Positions 11,796 to 57,265 of a stretch of 64,000 nucleotides of DNA are shown piece by piece. A program made the position numbers and the translations under genes. The notes under the pieces were generated by a model. The model searched no databases. It saw nothing but the letters and a program-made list of their open reading frames with translations, and was not told the origin of the DNA. Every line of letters starts with the position of its first letter. Position 1 is the first letter of the stretch. Origin of the DNA: Lingula anatina (Eukaryota; Brachiopoda; Lingulata; Lingulida; Lingulidae); NCBI RefSeq assembly GCF_001039355.2, contig NW_019774358.1, forward strand, positions 512,016 through 576,015, in the 5' to 3' direction.

Positions 11796-12692
11796 GATAT
11801 GGCTGTGCCGTCCGACGTTACGACACGGTGTTTGTGATAAATGTTTGTAATATTCTGCTACTGACGAGTAGCTCAATGTCACCTTATAGGACCGAAAAGA
11901 AGACTGTTGTATAACTAGTAATGCGCTAATTTCTGACCTACTTGTACTTCAGTGCATGTCTGTAACTTTACCCGCACATTTCATGTACAGTGTATGTAAC
12001 TTTACCCACACATTTCACGTATGTTACTTTATCCGCACATTATTAGTATTCATAGTTACAGTGCCAACGCATCATCCAAGGCATGCTTCAGGAAGTCAGA
12101 CAGGGATAGACAGTTAGGCATATGTTGCAAGTTTTTTTACACCCTAAACATAAGGTAGTTTGTAAGAAATTGGATTTGAATCTTCTGTGCACCTTCTGGT
12201 GATAGTTTGATGTGGTTAGAATGGGGACGAGTAGGTTATCTGATTAAGGGGATGACAACTCTTCATATGAGGTTCATAATTTCACAATAAATTCATTGTA
12301 CACAACACATAGAAACATTATAAATTCCATTTTATAACTTATGCAGAGTTTATAAAAAAACACACATTAAAATCTACTAATTTCGGGACGGATTCATTTA
12401 TCATTGGAAAATATGGGGGAATTGTCGTTTACCCCAGGTAAATGCGTTTTATGGCACCTTTCGCGACAAAATAGAGTCGTTATCTTTAATAGGCTGTCTC
12501 GACAATGAGGAGGGCACATGCAGTGTGTGTGTGCCACCGGATGGCAGGGCGTATAGTGTATATTAGAGAATCCGATTTTTAAATCCTGCAAATGTGCAGG
12601 AATATTTGAAATATCCTTGGTATGAAAAGTAATGACTGATATTATGTTTATCGGCTAACATTGGCATTAATTCTTTTCAATAACTGTTTATA

Positions 12693-12732
<40 letters not shown>

Positions 12733-15700
12733 TTTTTTTTGGGTCACATGTTCATGTGTGCTTGGAAAGGTTGCTCAACATTTTACCAACTTCAGTGGGG
12801 AAATTTCGTTTGTTTCCTGGGCTAACGTAATGATATTATGCGTAAAGTCGCATTATATGTTACACGCATGATGGTGTGTCGACACAACTTGTCCCATATG
12901 CCAAACAACTTGGTTGCGCAGACGCTGTTGCTTGTTGGGTTAACGTATGCTGTCGACGCCAAATACAAGTCTGAGTGTCCCGCCGCGCGACGTATTTGTA
13001 ATCAAAATTCAACTTTTTAATTACTCTACTTTTAAAAACAGTTTACGTTTGACTAAATTTCGGTGTAAAACCGGCACAATTTTTCATTTATCATAGCTGT
13101 ACACATAATGTATAATGCAACAAGAATTCCACCACAATTCCATGCATCTTTATTTTTCCCACGTCTGCACACTAACCATCCCCTCATACTTCTTTACATT
13201 ACTACATTACTTATAAGGCGTTTAACCACTGTACATCTAGATCCAGCTAGATATAGCTTGGACATAATGACGAGATTCGTAATTTTGTCCATGGATAAAG
13301 GAACAACACTGTCAACAGGTACCTGACGCGGTGCATGATTATAGTACTGTAGCATAGAGTAGCTGTTACTACTGTTGTTACTAGACAATAAATAAATAAA
13401 TAAATAAATATAACTTAGACATTTATTTATTTTTAAAATATTCACTTTTAATCGTCCCCGACTTTGATTCTGAAATAAAAAAAAACTTGCAATGAACTGA
13501 AAATAAAACATAATCATAAATAACCCGATAAATACAACTACTATGAATCATACCCATATTAGCTGCCCTCAATGCTACACGGAAAGCACGCACGTGCCGT
13601 CAGATCAAGCCACTGCTACTTTCATGCGTCCTACAAGTTCCAAATGTGACGTAAAATCAGGCAAATCTCTGGTATTAGATTACCTGACTGTTCTTGGCCA
13701 CATACAATATCAAATATTGAAAAAGAGCATTTGACAATTAAAATGTAGAGATATCTTTCTAATATGGGGAAAGATAAGAATGTTTGTGACAGCACTTTAG
13801 TTCAGAATATTTTGTAAGCCTGGGTCCATTTCTTAGTGCTATATACTGTAAACTTGAAGAAGTTTGTAAATAAAGAAATAATCAATCTCTAAGCAATTAA
13901 TTCTGGGGCCAGTTTCACAAATAAAGCTTCAGACGAAAATGCCCTTAACTTTAAGATCTATTTTTTTGTTCAGTTTCAGTTTAGGAAAAATTTAAACTCC
14001 CCAAAAAATAAAGTTACCAACTAATGCCCCAAAATACATGTATTAGCCACATCGTGCCATTATAAAAAGATGCAATTTTCCATTAAATTGGACATCTATG
14101 TTGATTTATCTTGGCTAAAGCTGACAAAAATTTGGTCTAACACGTGTCATTCAGTTAAGCTGATTGCACTCAGCAAGTGTCCCCACAGAGATGTGTCAAT
14201 GTACATAGACCGTTGGTGTCTACGGGAATGGGCCCTAAAGTTCTTTCGTGAAAGAGGCCCCCTGGTGGTTTCTTAAATAATACAATTCATAATCATTACT
14301 GTGTTATACAGAAAAAAATCCCTCAAGGCTAGGAAAATAATTTACACTCATGGGGACGTACTGCACATTATACATCACTGTGACAATAAATTAAAATAGT
14401 CTAACACGTCATCATTCACAATACTTTGGAGTATTCTTGAAACCTCAGTGATTACTCTTGACTGGTTACAACGTAAACCTTAAACAGATCTAACCAATGT
14501 GTGACAGAGATAGAACATGTAAAAATATAACAGGAATACTACAACAATTGTATGAAGTCATAAACAGTAAAAGGGGATTCATTAAAGCTCTACAACAACA
14601 CCTGATATGTGAACTAAAACTTACAGTGTAAAGTTTACCTATTCCAGAATCTGATACATGTAGATACAAGTGCCAATATATAGCTTTCAGTGCTACTTTC
14701 ATATCTGAAAATGGTAATAGTTTGATCTTGAACTCAAAAAAAGAAAAATATAGTAAAACTTCTTCTTATGACTTTTGCTCATCAATTTATGGCATCCTAG
14801 TCTCAATCAGGCAAAATTCGGTATATGTTTGTAAGCAGATCCATCCTTCCAAAATATATAAAATATGGCTATAAATAATTTAATTTATGTTTGGTGTACA
14901 TAATTACCTTAAGACTAATTGTTATTGACATGCATGCGTGCGTGTGTGTATGTGGGGGTGTTCACATGCATGCATGTGCTTATATTTACTCGTCAGTGGT
15001 GGGTTAGAATACATTGCCAAGTTTTATAGCCAATATGGCTCGGTGTCCATGATAATTTAAAGACCAGAAAACATTTACTTGTGTGTGTGTGCATGTATAT
15101 AATGTATTTCCTTAACCACATGGCAGGTCAAGACCACACCCCAAAGTTTACAACTAGGTTGATTGAGAAAAACCTTCCAACTTATCTATTCAAAATTACA
15201 AGAATAAAACTGTCAACAAAATAATAACGGTTAGAAAACACAAACTGAAGCAATCTAGACATAATGACAAGAAAACTAGTTGTCAACTAACATAAAAAAT
15301 GGTTAGTTGACAAGGTCAACAACCACAGTATAAATGCTGCTTAATAAAGCAAACTAGCAATATAAAAATATATATTTCACATGAGCCCAATATCTATTTA
15401 AACTAAAAAGCATAAATGCATGACTTCTCTTGAGTTCTACACACTAAAGTATGGCATTTTACTAATAAATATAAAGGAAAAGCTACAATAACTAAAACAC
15501 TTCTCAGCATTTCTCAGGTAAACCCTTCCTCCGATGGGTAAATTAAATCCAATGAATAAAAATAAAAATTAAATTAAATGGATAAATTTTTTCTAGGGCA
15601 CCTTCTGCAGCAGCTTGTATTCTTGCCTCAGTGCTGCCAATGTGAGGCAGTGACCTACATGGACCATCAAGGTCACTGGTTGAGATAAGGCAGAGAGAGC

Positions 15701-16069
15701 AATTGCGTTAGGAGAGACTCGTCACAATCTCAACTCTCATTCTAATTTACTACATGACACATAACGCATTGTTTCCTCTCCACTGCTGGGTTTTACACAA
15801 AAGTGTAATGTCATGATTTCAGATCTTTTTCCCTCAGATCTCAGGAAATTTGTCAGACAACAAAGATTTTGAATCCTCCTGAACCTAGATCTTTTCACTC
15901 AGTTATCCAGCATATTCTACGTAAAGCAACTGTGAGGACAAAATGTCATAGACATTTTTTTCAAATCACTTGTAATTTCAGGCATGTCTTTACTCAGACT
16001 CTGAATCACTTGTAATTTCAGGCATGTCTTTACTCAGACTCTGAATCACTTGTAATTTCAGGCATGTCT
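11796..16069. other. Intergenic region and NALCN 3' flank
   Basis: No gene recognised in about 4.3 kb. It contains the duplicated upstream block of the methyltransferase unit (about 12420-12830), a (TA)n tract at 12688-12714 running into a T run to 12740, an AAATA-type repeat near 13388-13412, and AT-rich sequence. The right part, just below 16070, must include the 3' untranslated region of NALCN. I could not choose a polyadenylation signal among the many T-rich candidates. Confidence 0.6.
12688..12740. repeat. (TA)n microsatellite joined to T run
   Basis: About 13 TA units followed by roughly 27 T bases. It lies within the duplicated upstream block but is absent from the matching place near 10165, so it expanded after the duplication. 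Confidence 0.85.

Positions 16070-16090
<21 letters not shown>
15971..16090. repeat. 40-bp tandem repeat, three copies, spanning the NALCN stop codon
   Basis: Three 40-base units at 15971-16010, 16011-16050 and 16051-16090, identical as read. The unit closest to the gene contains the last NALCN codons (SDSESE) and the stop at 16070-16072. The two others repeat the same codons and stop in the 3' untranslated region. Confidence 0.92.
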
Positions 16091-49590
<33,500 letters not shown>

Positions 49591-50640
49591 ATTACTGTAA
49601 TCTCCAATAAATTTTGAAGCAATATCAAACTGTTTATCTTTCCACTAGTTATAGTACAAGTTCTTTCATTGGGCCCCTTCCACTGAATCTCTGTCAAATG
49701 TGTATCACAGTTTCATGGTAATATCACCCTGTGTAGGATCTTTTAAGTGGAGATTACTCACATTTTAAAGCACTCTTCTCTACTCTCACTAAATTTCAAT
49801 AAGAGTAAACAACAACATCAGGTTTGCTTCTTGTAACATGGCTGTTCTGAAAATTCAATAAACAGTATTATTTTCATCAGTTTTGTTTGTGCAGAAATAA
49901 AGATATAATCAAAGTATACATTTTAATTAAAGAGAATAGACCTAACATCACGAGTAACTGTTAATTAATAATTTTAATTAACCACATAAAAACCTGTATC
50001 AAGGCTAAGGCCTAAGCAAATTATGCCCAAACTAAAATTGAAATATCTTTAATACGAGACCACAAGCACACACTTACCTAATGGTTTATGAAAAATACCC
50101 AAAATCTTCGTTAAATGCATGCATTCCATTCGCATATTTTGTCCATTTATGTAGCAGCACTTCTTCGGTTTTCTGCAAATTATTCTGTTATTGTACATAA
50201 ATTATGGTGATGTTGCTGTGGGTTTTTACTATACACCGATCATATCAAAATTGCCAAGATGACCCACTTCAGTGAAAGACTAAAATTCTTTGCATGGCCA
50301 AAAGTCAAAGGCATAGAAATGAAAGAAAACGTATCTCAAGTTCACGTTAGTTCTTTCAAATACAGGAAATATAGGGAAATTCCTTATACCACTTTCTTTA
50401 GCTCTCCTTTTAGTTTCTTGGGAATCTAGGTCAAAGGTGTCTACGTCATGCCTGTCAATTTTGTCGAGTGTGTAAATAATAGGCATATTTGGGAACCTTC
50501 TTTTCGACAGTAAGAAAGCAACACGCTATAAGTAAAATAATCAGATGTCAAATAAACAAAACAAGAACTAAAACCAATGTCTCGAGTGCTCTACTTGAGG
50601 TTTTGTCCGAGGATTATATAAATGACCCACTTTGCCATCA
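49591..50640. other. NALCN 5' flank
   Basis: No coding sequence recognised between the NALCN start codon and the tRNA gene. The NALCN promoter or 5' noncoding exons are expected here or beyond. A short open frame at 50280-50486 on the minus strand shows no family resemblance. No TATA box or CpG-rich block stands out. Confidence 0.5.
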
Positions 50641-50723
50641 ACCAGGATGGCCGAGTGGTTAAGGCGTTGGACTTAAGATCCAATGGACGTATGTCCTCGT
50701 GGGTTCGAACCCCACTTCTGGTA
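50641..50723 (+). tRNA. tRNA-Leu (UAA)
   Basis: 83 nt, ACCAGGA paired with TTCTGGT, A box TGGCCGAGTGG, B box GGTTCGAACCC, anticodon loop CTTAAGA (UAA), long variable arm, no intron. A TTTTTT run at about 50729-50734 is a good Pol III terminator. Nearly identical to the gene at 4634-4716, which is on the opposite strand. Confidence 0.96.
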
Positions 50724-50819
50724 GAAACCTTTTTTCCACAGTGAAACGGCATGGGGAACAGCATTTACACTGAAATACTTGAAAATGCCATAATTTGCCT
50801 GAAAAGAAATTTATAATGA

Positions 50820-51330
50820 TGAATCACCAGGATTTCACATCCCAAACATATCTTCTGAGGCCATCTTTCCCATACCTAGGGAATCACTACTCTCTACCAG
50901 GACGAGTGATATATTTTTTACAGATATGTCTCTATCTCTCAACTGAGTTGAGCCCTAAATGACCATCTATCTAGCTAGAGACATATCTGTGAATATCTGT
51001 AAAAAAATCTATCACTCGCCCTGGTAGAGGGTAGGGAATCACCGGGATATCACATAACAGCTCTTCCGAGCACATCTTTCCCTTACCTAGGGAATCACCG
51101 GGATATCACATCCCAACAGCTCTTCCGATTTCATCTTTCCCTTAGGCCTACGTACCTAGGGAATCACCGGGATATAACACCCCACAGCTCACCCCAGCTC
51201 ATCTTTCCCTTTCATAGAGATTTAAAACAGAATATCACAATCCAAGCATTTCCGATCTCATTTCTCCCATACATAGGAAACCACCAGAGACCACATCCAA
51301 AATACCACCTCCGAACTCATCTCTCCCCTA
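50820..51330. repeat. Degenerate tandem repeat of about 60 bp, interrupted by a fold-back element
   Basis: Around six units of the pattern GGGAATCACCGGGATATCAC, then CAGCTCTTCCGA, then CATCTTTCCCTTACCTA. The central units are most alike and the outer ones decay, as expected for an old local array. The second unit from the left is split by the element at 50887-51034. Confidence 0.8.
50887..51034. mobile_element. 148-bp fold-back element (MITE-like), second family member
   Basis: The ends are CTACTCTCTACCAGG and the complement of CTACCCTCTACCAGGG. The internal arms share ACAGATATGTCTCTA and AGACATATCTGT with the element at 8492-8640. Direct repeats GGAATCA at 50880-50886 and 51035-51041 flank it. 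Confidence 0.85.
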
Positions 51331-52261
51331 CTGTACACAAGTGCAAACTACCTCCCAAACAACTCATACAAATCAATCATTAAATTAATGTGTTAATAAA
51401 AATAAATCACAATCCCAAACACGCACCCATTTCCACTACATATACATGTACAATGTACTGAAGTACACATGTACAGGGGTCGCAATATTTGACCCTCGGA
51501 CTAGTTAGTCCCCTGTTCTGAATGGAGCCTAAAAAAGTTGATCCACGGACTTACATATCCGGGAATCAAATATGACTGACCCATTTAAATGCAATGGTGT
51601 CCTATCCCCTAATGGACTCCCTATCCCCGTCTCCCACTTTACTGCCTGTCCCAGCAGGGGCACAGCAATCTATTACATCTCAAATCGAAGAGGAGCAGAA
51701 ATGGACAGGTAAAAATGTGCTACATTTTGATGGTATTTGGTTAATTCATCAGCTAATCAACTTATGGTCATGACTCATGAGAATTGAGTTTATATAAAAT
51801 TAATTTATTGATTTACTAATCAATCTATAATTAATAATAATTAGAGTTGAGTTGCTTTGGCGGAGGTGTGCACTCTCTGAGTGGTTTTTAGTCTTCTTCA
51901 TTTCAGCGATATTTTGAAAACACAATTACTTTATGTTTAAAGATCACAAAATGTATTATCTACTACCAGACTTGAATCATTATGTCTTACCCTTTGCCCC
52001 GAACTCAAAAATATATGTTGTCCTAGACTCCTAATTTGATTAATTTTTATTGTATATAAAAAAGGTCATTGTACGTTTTTATTAAAAGGGATATTTTTGT
52101 TATGATAATTTATATTTAATTTCAGATTTCTTTCTCTAAATTACCTTCAAAGTTGATTACTTTTAATTTTTCATGTTTAAAAGAACCGTGTTATTATGGA
52201 ACATCTATATATAGGTCAATAAGGGAATTCCCAACCTCGACTTTGTTTCCTTCATGAAGTC

Positions 52262-52290
52262 GACGTCACTTCCGGGATTTCCAACATGGC
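52262..52290 (+). promoter_or_regulatory. SPRYD7 proximal promoter: CRE, ETS and YY1-like motifs at the start codon
   Basis: In the 25 bases before the ATG there is GACGTCA (CRE/ATF type) at 52262-52268, immediately followed by CTTCCGGG (ETS type). The start codon lies in CCAACATGGCG, which fits both a Kozak context and a YY1 site. No TATA box. This resembles TATA-less housekeeping promoters; binding is inferred from motifs only. Confidence 0.5.
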
Positions 52291-54970
52291 GAACTGCTTC
52301 TGCTGTCTTCGAAATTGGATTTGGGGCGGATCGGGGTCAAATTCTGGCAGGGATGCCCAGGCAGAACAGCCCTCGGTCAGGTTGGATACATCACACATGG
52401 GTGAGCACTACCGACAGGTAGAAAAAATAACTTATTCAAAGAGAAAAGCGCAAAGACATCTCCTAGGAATTATAAGAAGATGACAGCCGGCTGTGGTTGT
52501 GTTGACAGTACATCTGCGTCATTTCCTCATCTTCATAATAAGTGCACTAACAATCTGAAAAGAGAACTTTCGTTTTTATTTTAGCAAGAGTAATCTCAAT
52601 GAGATAAACCGACTACTCTCTTCTGTGAGACTTTAAAAGTATCAGGACAATATAGTATGCGCTGGCAGTGCTAGATGCAATTAATTTAATAATTACAAAT
52701 GAAAATTCAAAGTTTTTCAGCAAATATTCATTGATTATTTAAATAAAAATTATCTTTTAAATGATGTTTAAAGTTAGATAGGCGATCCTTATTTGTTAGG
52801 TTACTCATTCTGGGCTGTTAGAAACAATTTCTTTTAAACATTTTTAATATTACTAGTACATGTACACATTGTAGACTAGTAGATGTATATTGTAATTATT
52901 TGCAAATATGAATATATGCGATATATTGATAGACTTATAAAACATAATATCATTATATAATAAAAGTATGTCGTAATGTCAGCTGGTGTCTAACAGCAAC
53001 ACTCATATGGTTCTAGCAAAAAGGTTCTTTTTGGAACTGTATATATACCCCAATATGTCTACATAAATAAAATTCTTAATGACATATAAAAGGGTAAAGT
53101 ACCAGGTAAAAGCACTCATTGTGGGTCAGTTTTCTCCACTGCTTGGCTGTGTTGCATGAACTGTGCGCCTCATGGCCAGAGTCCAGCCAATCCATGCCTT
53201 AATTGATGCACCATGTACCTAGGGGGGGCTTCTCGATAGTCCGGCAAAGGTTCATTGGTCCTAAAAATAGTAACATTTTCATCGATTTTTTTAACCAATA
53301 GTTCATTGCACCTAAGGTTCTATAGTGAAGTTTCGGACTAATGAACCTTCGGACTGTTGCTACGGCCCCGTACATACAACCCTCTTATAGACCTGGTCTA
53401 AGTAATGGTGGTAATTGTTTGGTGGTTATTTCAACAATTGTATATGATGTAGTTTATGGATTTTACCATAACATATGTGGCATAATCATTAAATTATTTG
53501 GAAATATATAAGTAAGTACAGATAGGACAAATAGCAGAACACACTGAGGACTATGCTATGCTTCTCTCTGCTTTTTAAAAGTACATCAGAGATTCATTCA
53601 GACATGTCAAAGCTTAGGTTTGTCTGTTCACGCCATTATACCAAAAAGTTAATGGCAGATTTTGATGAAATTGTCAGGAAAGGTCACAAATGGGCTGCTG
53701 GTAAGGAACAATGACTAGGTTTTGGAGTGATTTGGATAATCATTGAAATATGCTCTGCATCAAATCTATACAAATTGTAATAATTATTTAATTTCTTTAT
53801 TGTTTTTTTATTCATTTATTCATGAATTCCATTATTCATACAATCTTGTATTTATTTATTTATATGATTAGCAGTTTATTTTATTCATACTTTCTTTCAT
53901 CATCCATCCATTCATTCATTCATAACTGTCATGTTGTTTCCAGGCAGTGACGTGGTGATAGTGAAGAACTGCAGAAGAATATGTGGCACAGGAGCTGCAC
54001 TGGCCAATGCACCTATTGTACAAGACAAGGCCTACTTTGAAATTAAACTACAATCTACAGGTATTTCACTAGTGATGTGATAAATCACATGCTTACATTT
54101 TACTTTCTTTTACTGGTTCCATTTGACATGTGCAATTTTGATTTTTTAGTCAGACAATTTTAAATATATTTTTTCTGCTAAAATAAATTACACATACTCA
54201 AGTATATGGGCCTGGCCACAAGGAAGTTTAGCACAGATCTAGTATTAATATCATAACACATTATTTATACACATACACAGGTATATGGGGCGTGGGTCTG
54301 GCCACAAAGAAGTGTAACCTGAACACAGTACCACTGGGTACCACCACAGAGAGCTGGGTGGTACGACAGGATGGTACATTATACCACAACAATGAGGAGA
54401 GGGGAAAGTTAAAAGAGGTTCCACAAGAGGGAGACTTGTTGGTAAGAAAAAAATTGGAAAAAGTTTGAAGAGTGTCATCCTCTTTGAAATTATCACTTTA
54501 TTGCTTTGTAAATTTGTATGTTCTTCACATGAAGGCAGTAGTGAAGAACTACAATATTTGTAGCTATAAGTCACATGGAAAGGTTTTGTTTAATAGTGTC
54601 TCGCAAAAACATAAATCTTACAAGGTTTAGTTAATTTACCTAGTAACTATTTACTCCAATAGCTATTATATGATTTTGTGTATTTTTTTTCAGGGTTTGA
54701 GCTATGACCATGTGACTCTGAATTTCTATCTTAATGGTAAACAACTAGATACCAGCTTTACTGGAATAAAAGGAACCATTTACCCAGTGTGTTATGGTGG
54801 GTCTTTCTCTCTCTCTCTCTCTCTCAAGTATTTTTCTTCAGCAAAATAAATTTAGCTGATCATGTAATTTGCATGATGGAATGGTTTTCCAGTTGTAGGG
54901 TTATTTCGCAAAATATATCGCTTTTATTTGTTGTCGGATATATAGCATAACAAGTTTGTTAAAAAAAAAA

Positions 54971-55017
<47 letters not shown>

Positions 55018-55158
55018 ATGTTTATACTAATTAATTTTGTTAACTTTGTCTTTATTTCAGTTGACGAGGGTGCTATTTTAGACGTGCAATTTAGTTGCTT
55101 CTTCCATGAACCACCAGAAGGATACAACAAGATAATGATAGAACAGTCCTTACTCTAG
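52286..55158 (+). CDS. SPRYD7: SPRY domain-containing protein 7
   Basis: Five exons: 52286-52400, 53944-54060, 54281-54441, 54694-54796 and 55061-55158. All are GT-AG with phases in agreement, totalling 594 nt or 197 residues; human SPRYD7 has 196. The short Cys-rich start (MANCFCCLRNWIWGG) is followed by LDTSHMGSDVVIVKNCRRIC, which matches the human LDTQHMGTDVVIVKNGRRIC. The SPRY beta-sandwich then runs to the end, with IWGVGLATKKCNLNTVPLG, DGTLYHNNEE, SYDHVTLNFYLNGK and the end EGYNKIMIEQSLL. SPRY domains usually bind short peptides; no specific partner is shown by the sequence. Intron 1 contains a fold-back element and intron 4 CT and AT microsatellites. Confidence 0.97.
53238..53355. mobile_element. 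118-bp fold-back element in SPRYD7 intron 1
   Basis: AGTCCGGCAAAGGTTCATTG at the left pairs with the complement of the right end AGTCCGAAGGTTCATTAGTC, with a three-base indel. A second pair of related words (AACCAATAGTTCATTG) lies in the middle. No coding capacity; a small inverted-repeat element is the simplest reading. Confidence 0.6.
54973..55014. repeat. (AT)n microsatellite in SPRYD7 intron 4
   Basis: About 21 AT units preceded by an A run. It lies 46 bases before exon 5 and gives rise to a spurious low-complexity frame on the minus strand. Confidence 0.95.
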
Positions 55159-56311
55159 AACAGGAAGAAATGAATAAGGAATTATAAAAAAGTATGAAGT
55201 ATGACAAAATACACTCTAACCTTTTTAAGGGCATTTTCTGCTGGGAAGTATGCATCATAGTTATCGTGATGAATATATGAGTAGGTGGATGTTTAATAAC
55301 ATGTGTAGAATGTGTTCAAGATTTCATTCCCAAGTAACAACAGTGTTATATATTAAGGATTACTTTGCTTGCAAAGATAGAGACTGGGATGGGTCCTAGT
55401 TGGAGATGCGAGCTCTCTTAATGATAGAAGTGGTTGTGGAACACTGCTGCTGAATTGGTGGAATGCACCCTGAATTTGAAAGGTGGACACTTGCCCCCTT
55501 GGCCTTTGCCATGAGTAGAAATGAGTTCCCAGTGACCTTTGAAACTCAGTGTATTGTATTACTGTAATGAAAACAATGATGGTATCATGATGGTCATATA
55601 ACATATGTGGTATATAGCATCAAATATACAAGGGTGAATAAGGCAGGGAAATAGCGCATAGATTTTTCTTGAAACGTCTTTGCATATCAATTTTTGTCAA
55701 GTAACATATACTAAAGACATAGAAAGAGAGATTACATTGATATTAGGAAGACAAATTGCTAGCTTTAAGCTTGTAGGCTAGCTTGAATTGGAAACATCTG
55801 GGGGCACTTGTATTGTTGTTTTAGGTGCATGTTTACTTTCTTGTATAATGAGAACACAGAGTCACTATGTTTCGTACAAACATGGATTATAGACATTTAT
55901 TTCATAAACAAATTTGATTATTTATTTATTTATTTATTCAATTAGGAATACTCTTTCAAAGATACTTTTGATTCAGAGATAGGAATAAAAAAAAATTGCT
56001 GTATGCCATAGGGATTCCATTTGTTGGGATTAATTTCATATCATTGTTGTCATTCCATTGGTGTTTCTGCCCAAGGCCGAAGGATTATAATGAATATATG
56101 ATGACATATTGTTACCTTACAGCATTTTTTCCCTTGATATTAAGAAGTTTTACCAATCTGTACAACGGCTTATGGCAAATAATGGTGAAGCATTGGTGCA
56201 CCCTTATATATACTACCGTTTTGTTTCTGGATAAGGGCAGCACAAGCATTATTAATATCGTAATGATGGTGATTAGCAGGTCAGAATGGAATCTCCTGAG
56301 GCTGGAGAGTT

Positions 56312-56368
<57 letters not shown>

Positions 56369-57265
56369 ATGTAATTACTGTTAGTTCAAAATAGCTAGCT
56401 GACTTCAAGATAAGAACATTTGGCTGTTGTTTTTATTCACCTCTCCAACTGCCCACGTAAAGATGTATGCCATCATGCTTGCAGCATTCAGATTTTATTT
56501 TTTTATCCAAATGGATTATTTCTTCCTGTACATTTGACCAGTGATTTTCTTTTCACCAAATGTGAACAGTACTGTAATTCAAGATATTATTTATTTTTTA
56601 CTACTCAGGTTCTAAGTATCATACCCGTGGGTAAGCAAGTTTATAACATTGGAGCGTATTTTAATTTCAAGTCCTAGGTATAGAATGCCAGTGCAGAATA
56701 TGTACAAATAGTTACAGTTGGTTCATGTAATAGGGTTGCGTAATGTTATGGAGGTATTAGTTAGTTGCAGCACCTCTAGCTTCTAAAAAGTTAGCTGATG
56801 GTGAAGTTTACTGAGATAAACAAGGAAATTGTAAGGAGGCATGGTTGTTTGTAAATAATAACTTCTTTAATTCACTTTTAGAATTTTTGAAAAAAATCAC
56901 ATATTGAATGTTGTCATGCTTGAAATGTTAAAAAGAGAAAAGGTTACAAGAAATTCCCTGTGATATTTTCTGTACAATGGACTCTACTGTGAACTAGTGA
57001 TCAATATTCTTGGATGTAATCATCCAAAAACCCATATCAGCAAGTTTGACATATTCACAAAGTTGGTAAAAAATAGGTAGTGACCAGTTGAAAACCAGCA
57101 TTCAAGTTTGACTAACAATGTAAATGTATATATTGTACGAATGTAAGATGCTTTAGCAAGCAGTTAATGTTACTTGAGGAGATATTGTAAACTTTTATGT
57201 TGATCATTGTTGTATTCTATTGCTGTTATTTTTTGTAAATAAACTGTTTACAGAATATAAGAAAC
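55159..57265 (+). other. SPRYD7 3' untranslated region (probable)
   Basis: After the stop codon at 55156-55158 there is about 2.1 kb without a recognisable gene, ending at a canonical AATAAA at 57238-57243. A (GA)n tract lies at about 56318-56368. Frames seen here are low-complexity or unrelated to known proteins. An earlier polyadenylation site cannot be excluded. Confidence 0.5.

Larger units (their letters stand above)
50724..52200. other. Intergenic region with satellite-like repeats and a fold-back element
   Basis: Between the tRNA and the SPRYD7 promoter there is no gene. It holds a degenerate tandem array (50820-51330), a fold-back element inside that array, and AT-rich sequence. The stretch 51476-51600 contains further short inverted words (CTCGGACT, CACGGACT) of unknown origin. 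Confidence 0.6.

Noticed and set aside
50280-50486. 68-residue minus-strand frame upstream of NALCN
   Set aside because: It could be a 5' exon but joins no recognised product and shows no conserved motif.
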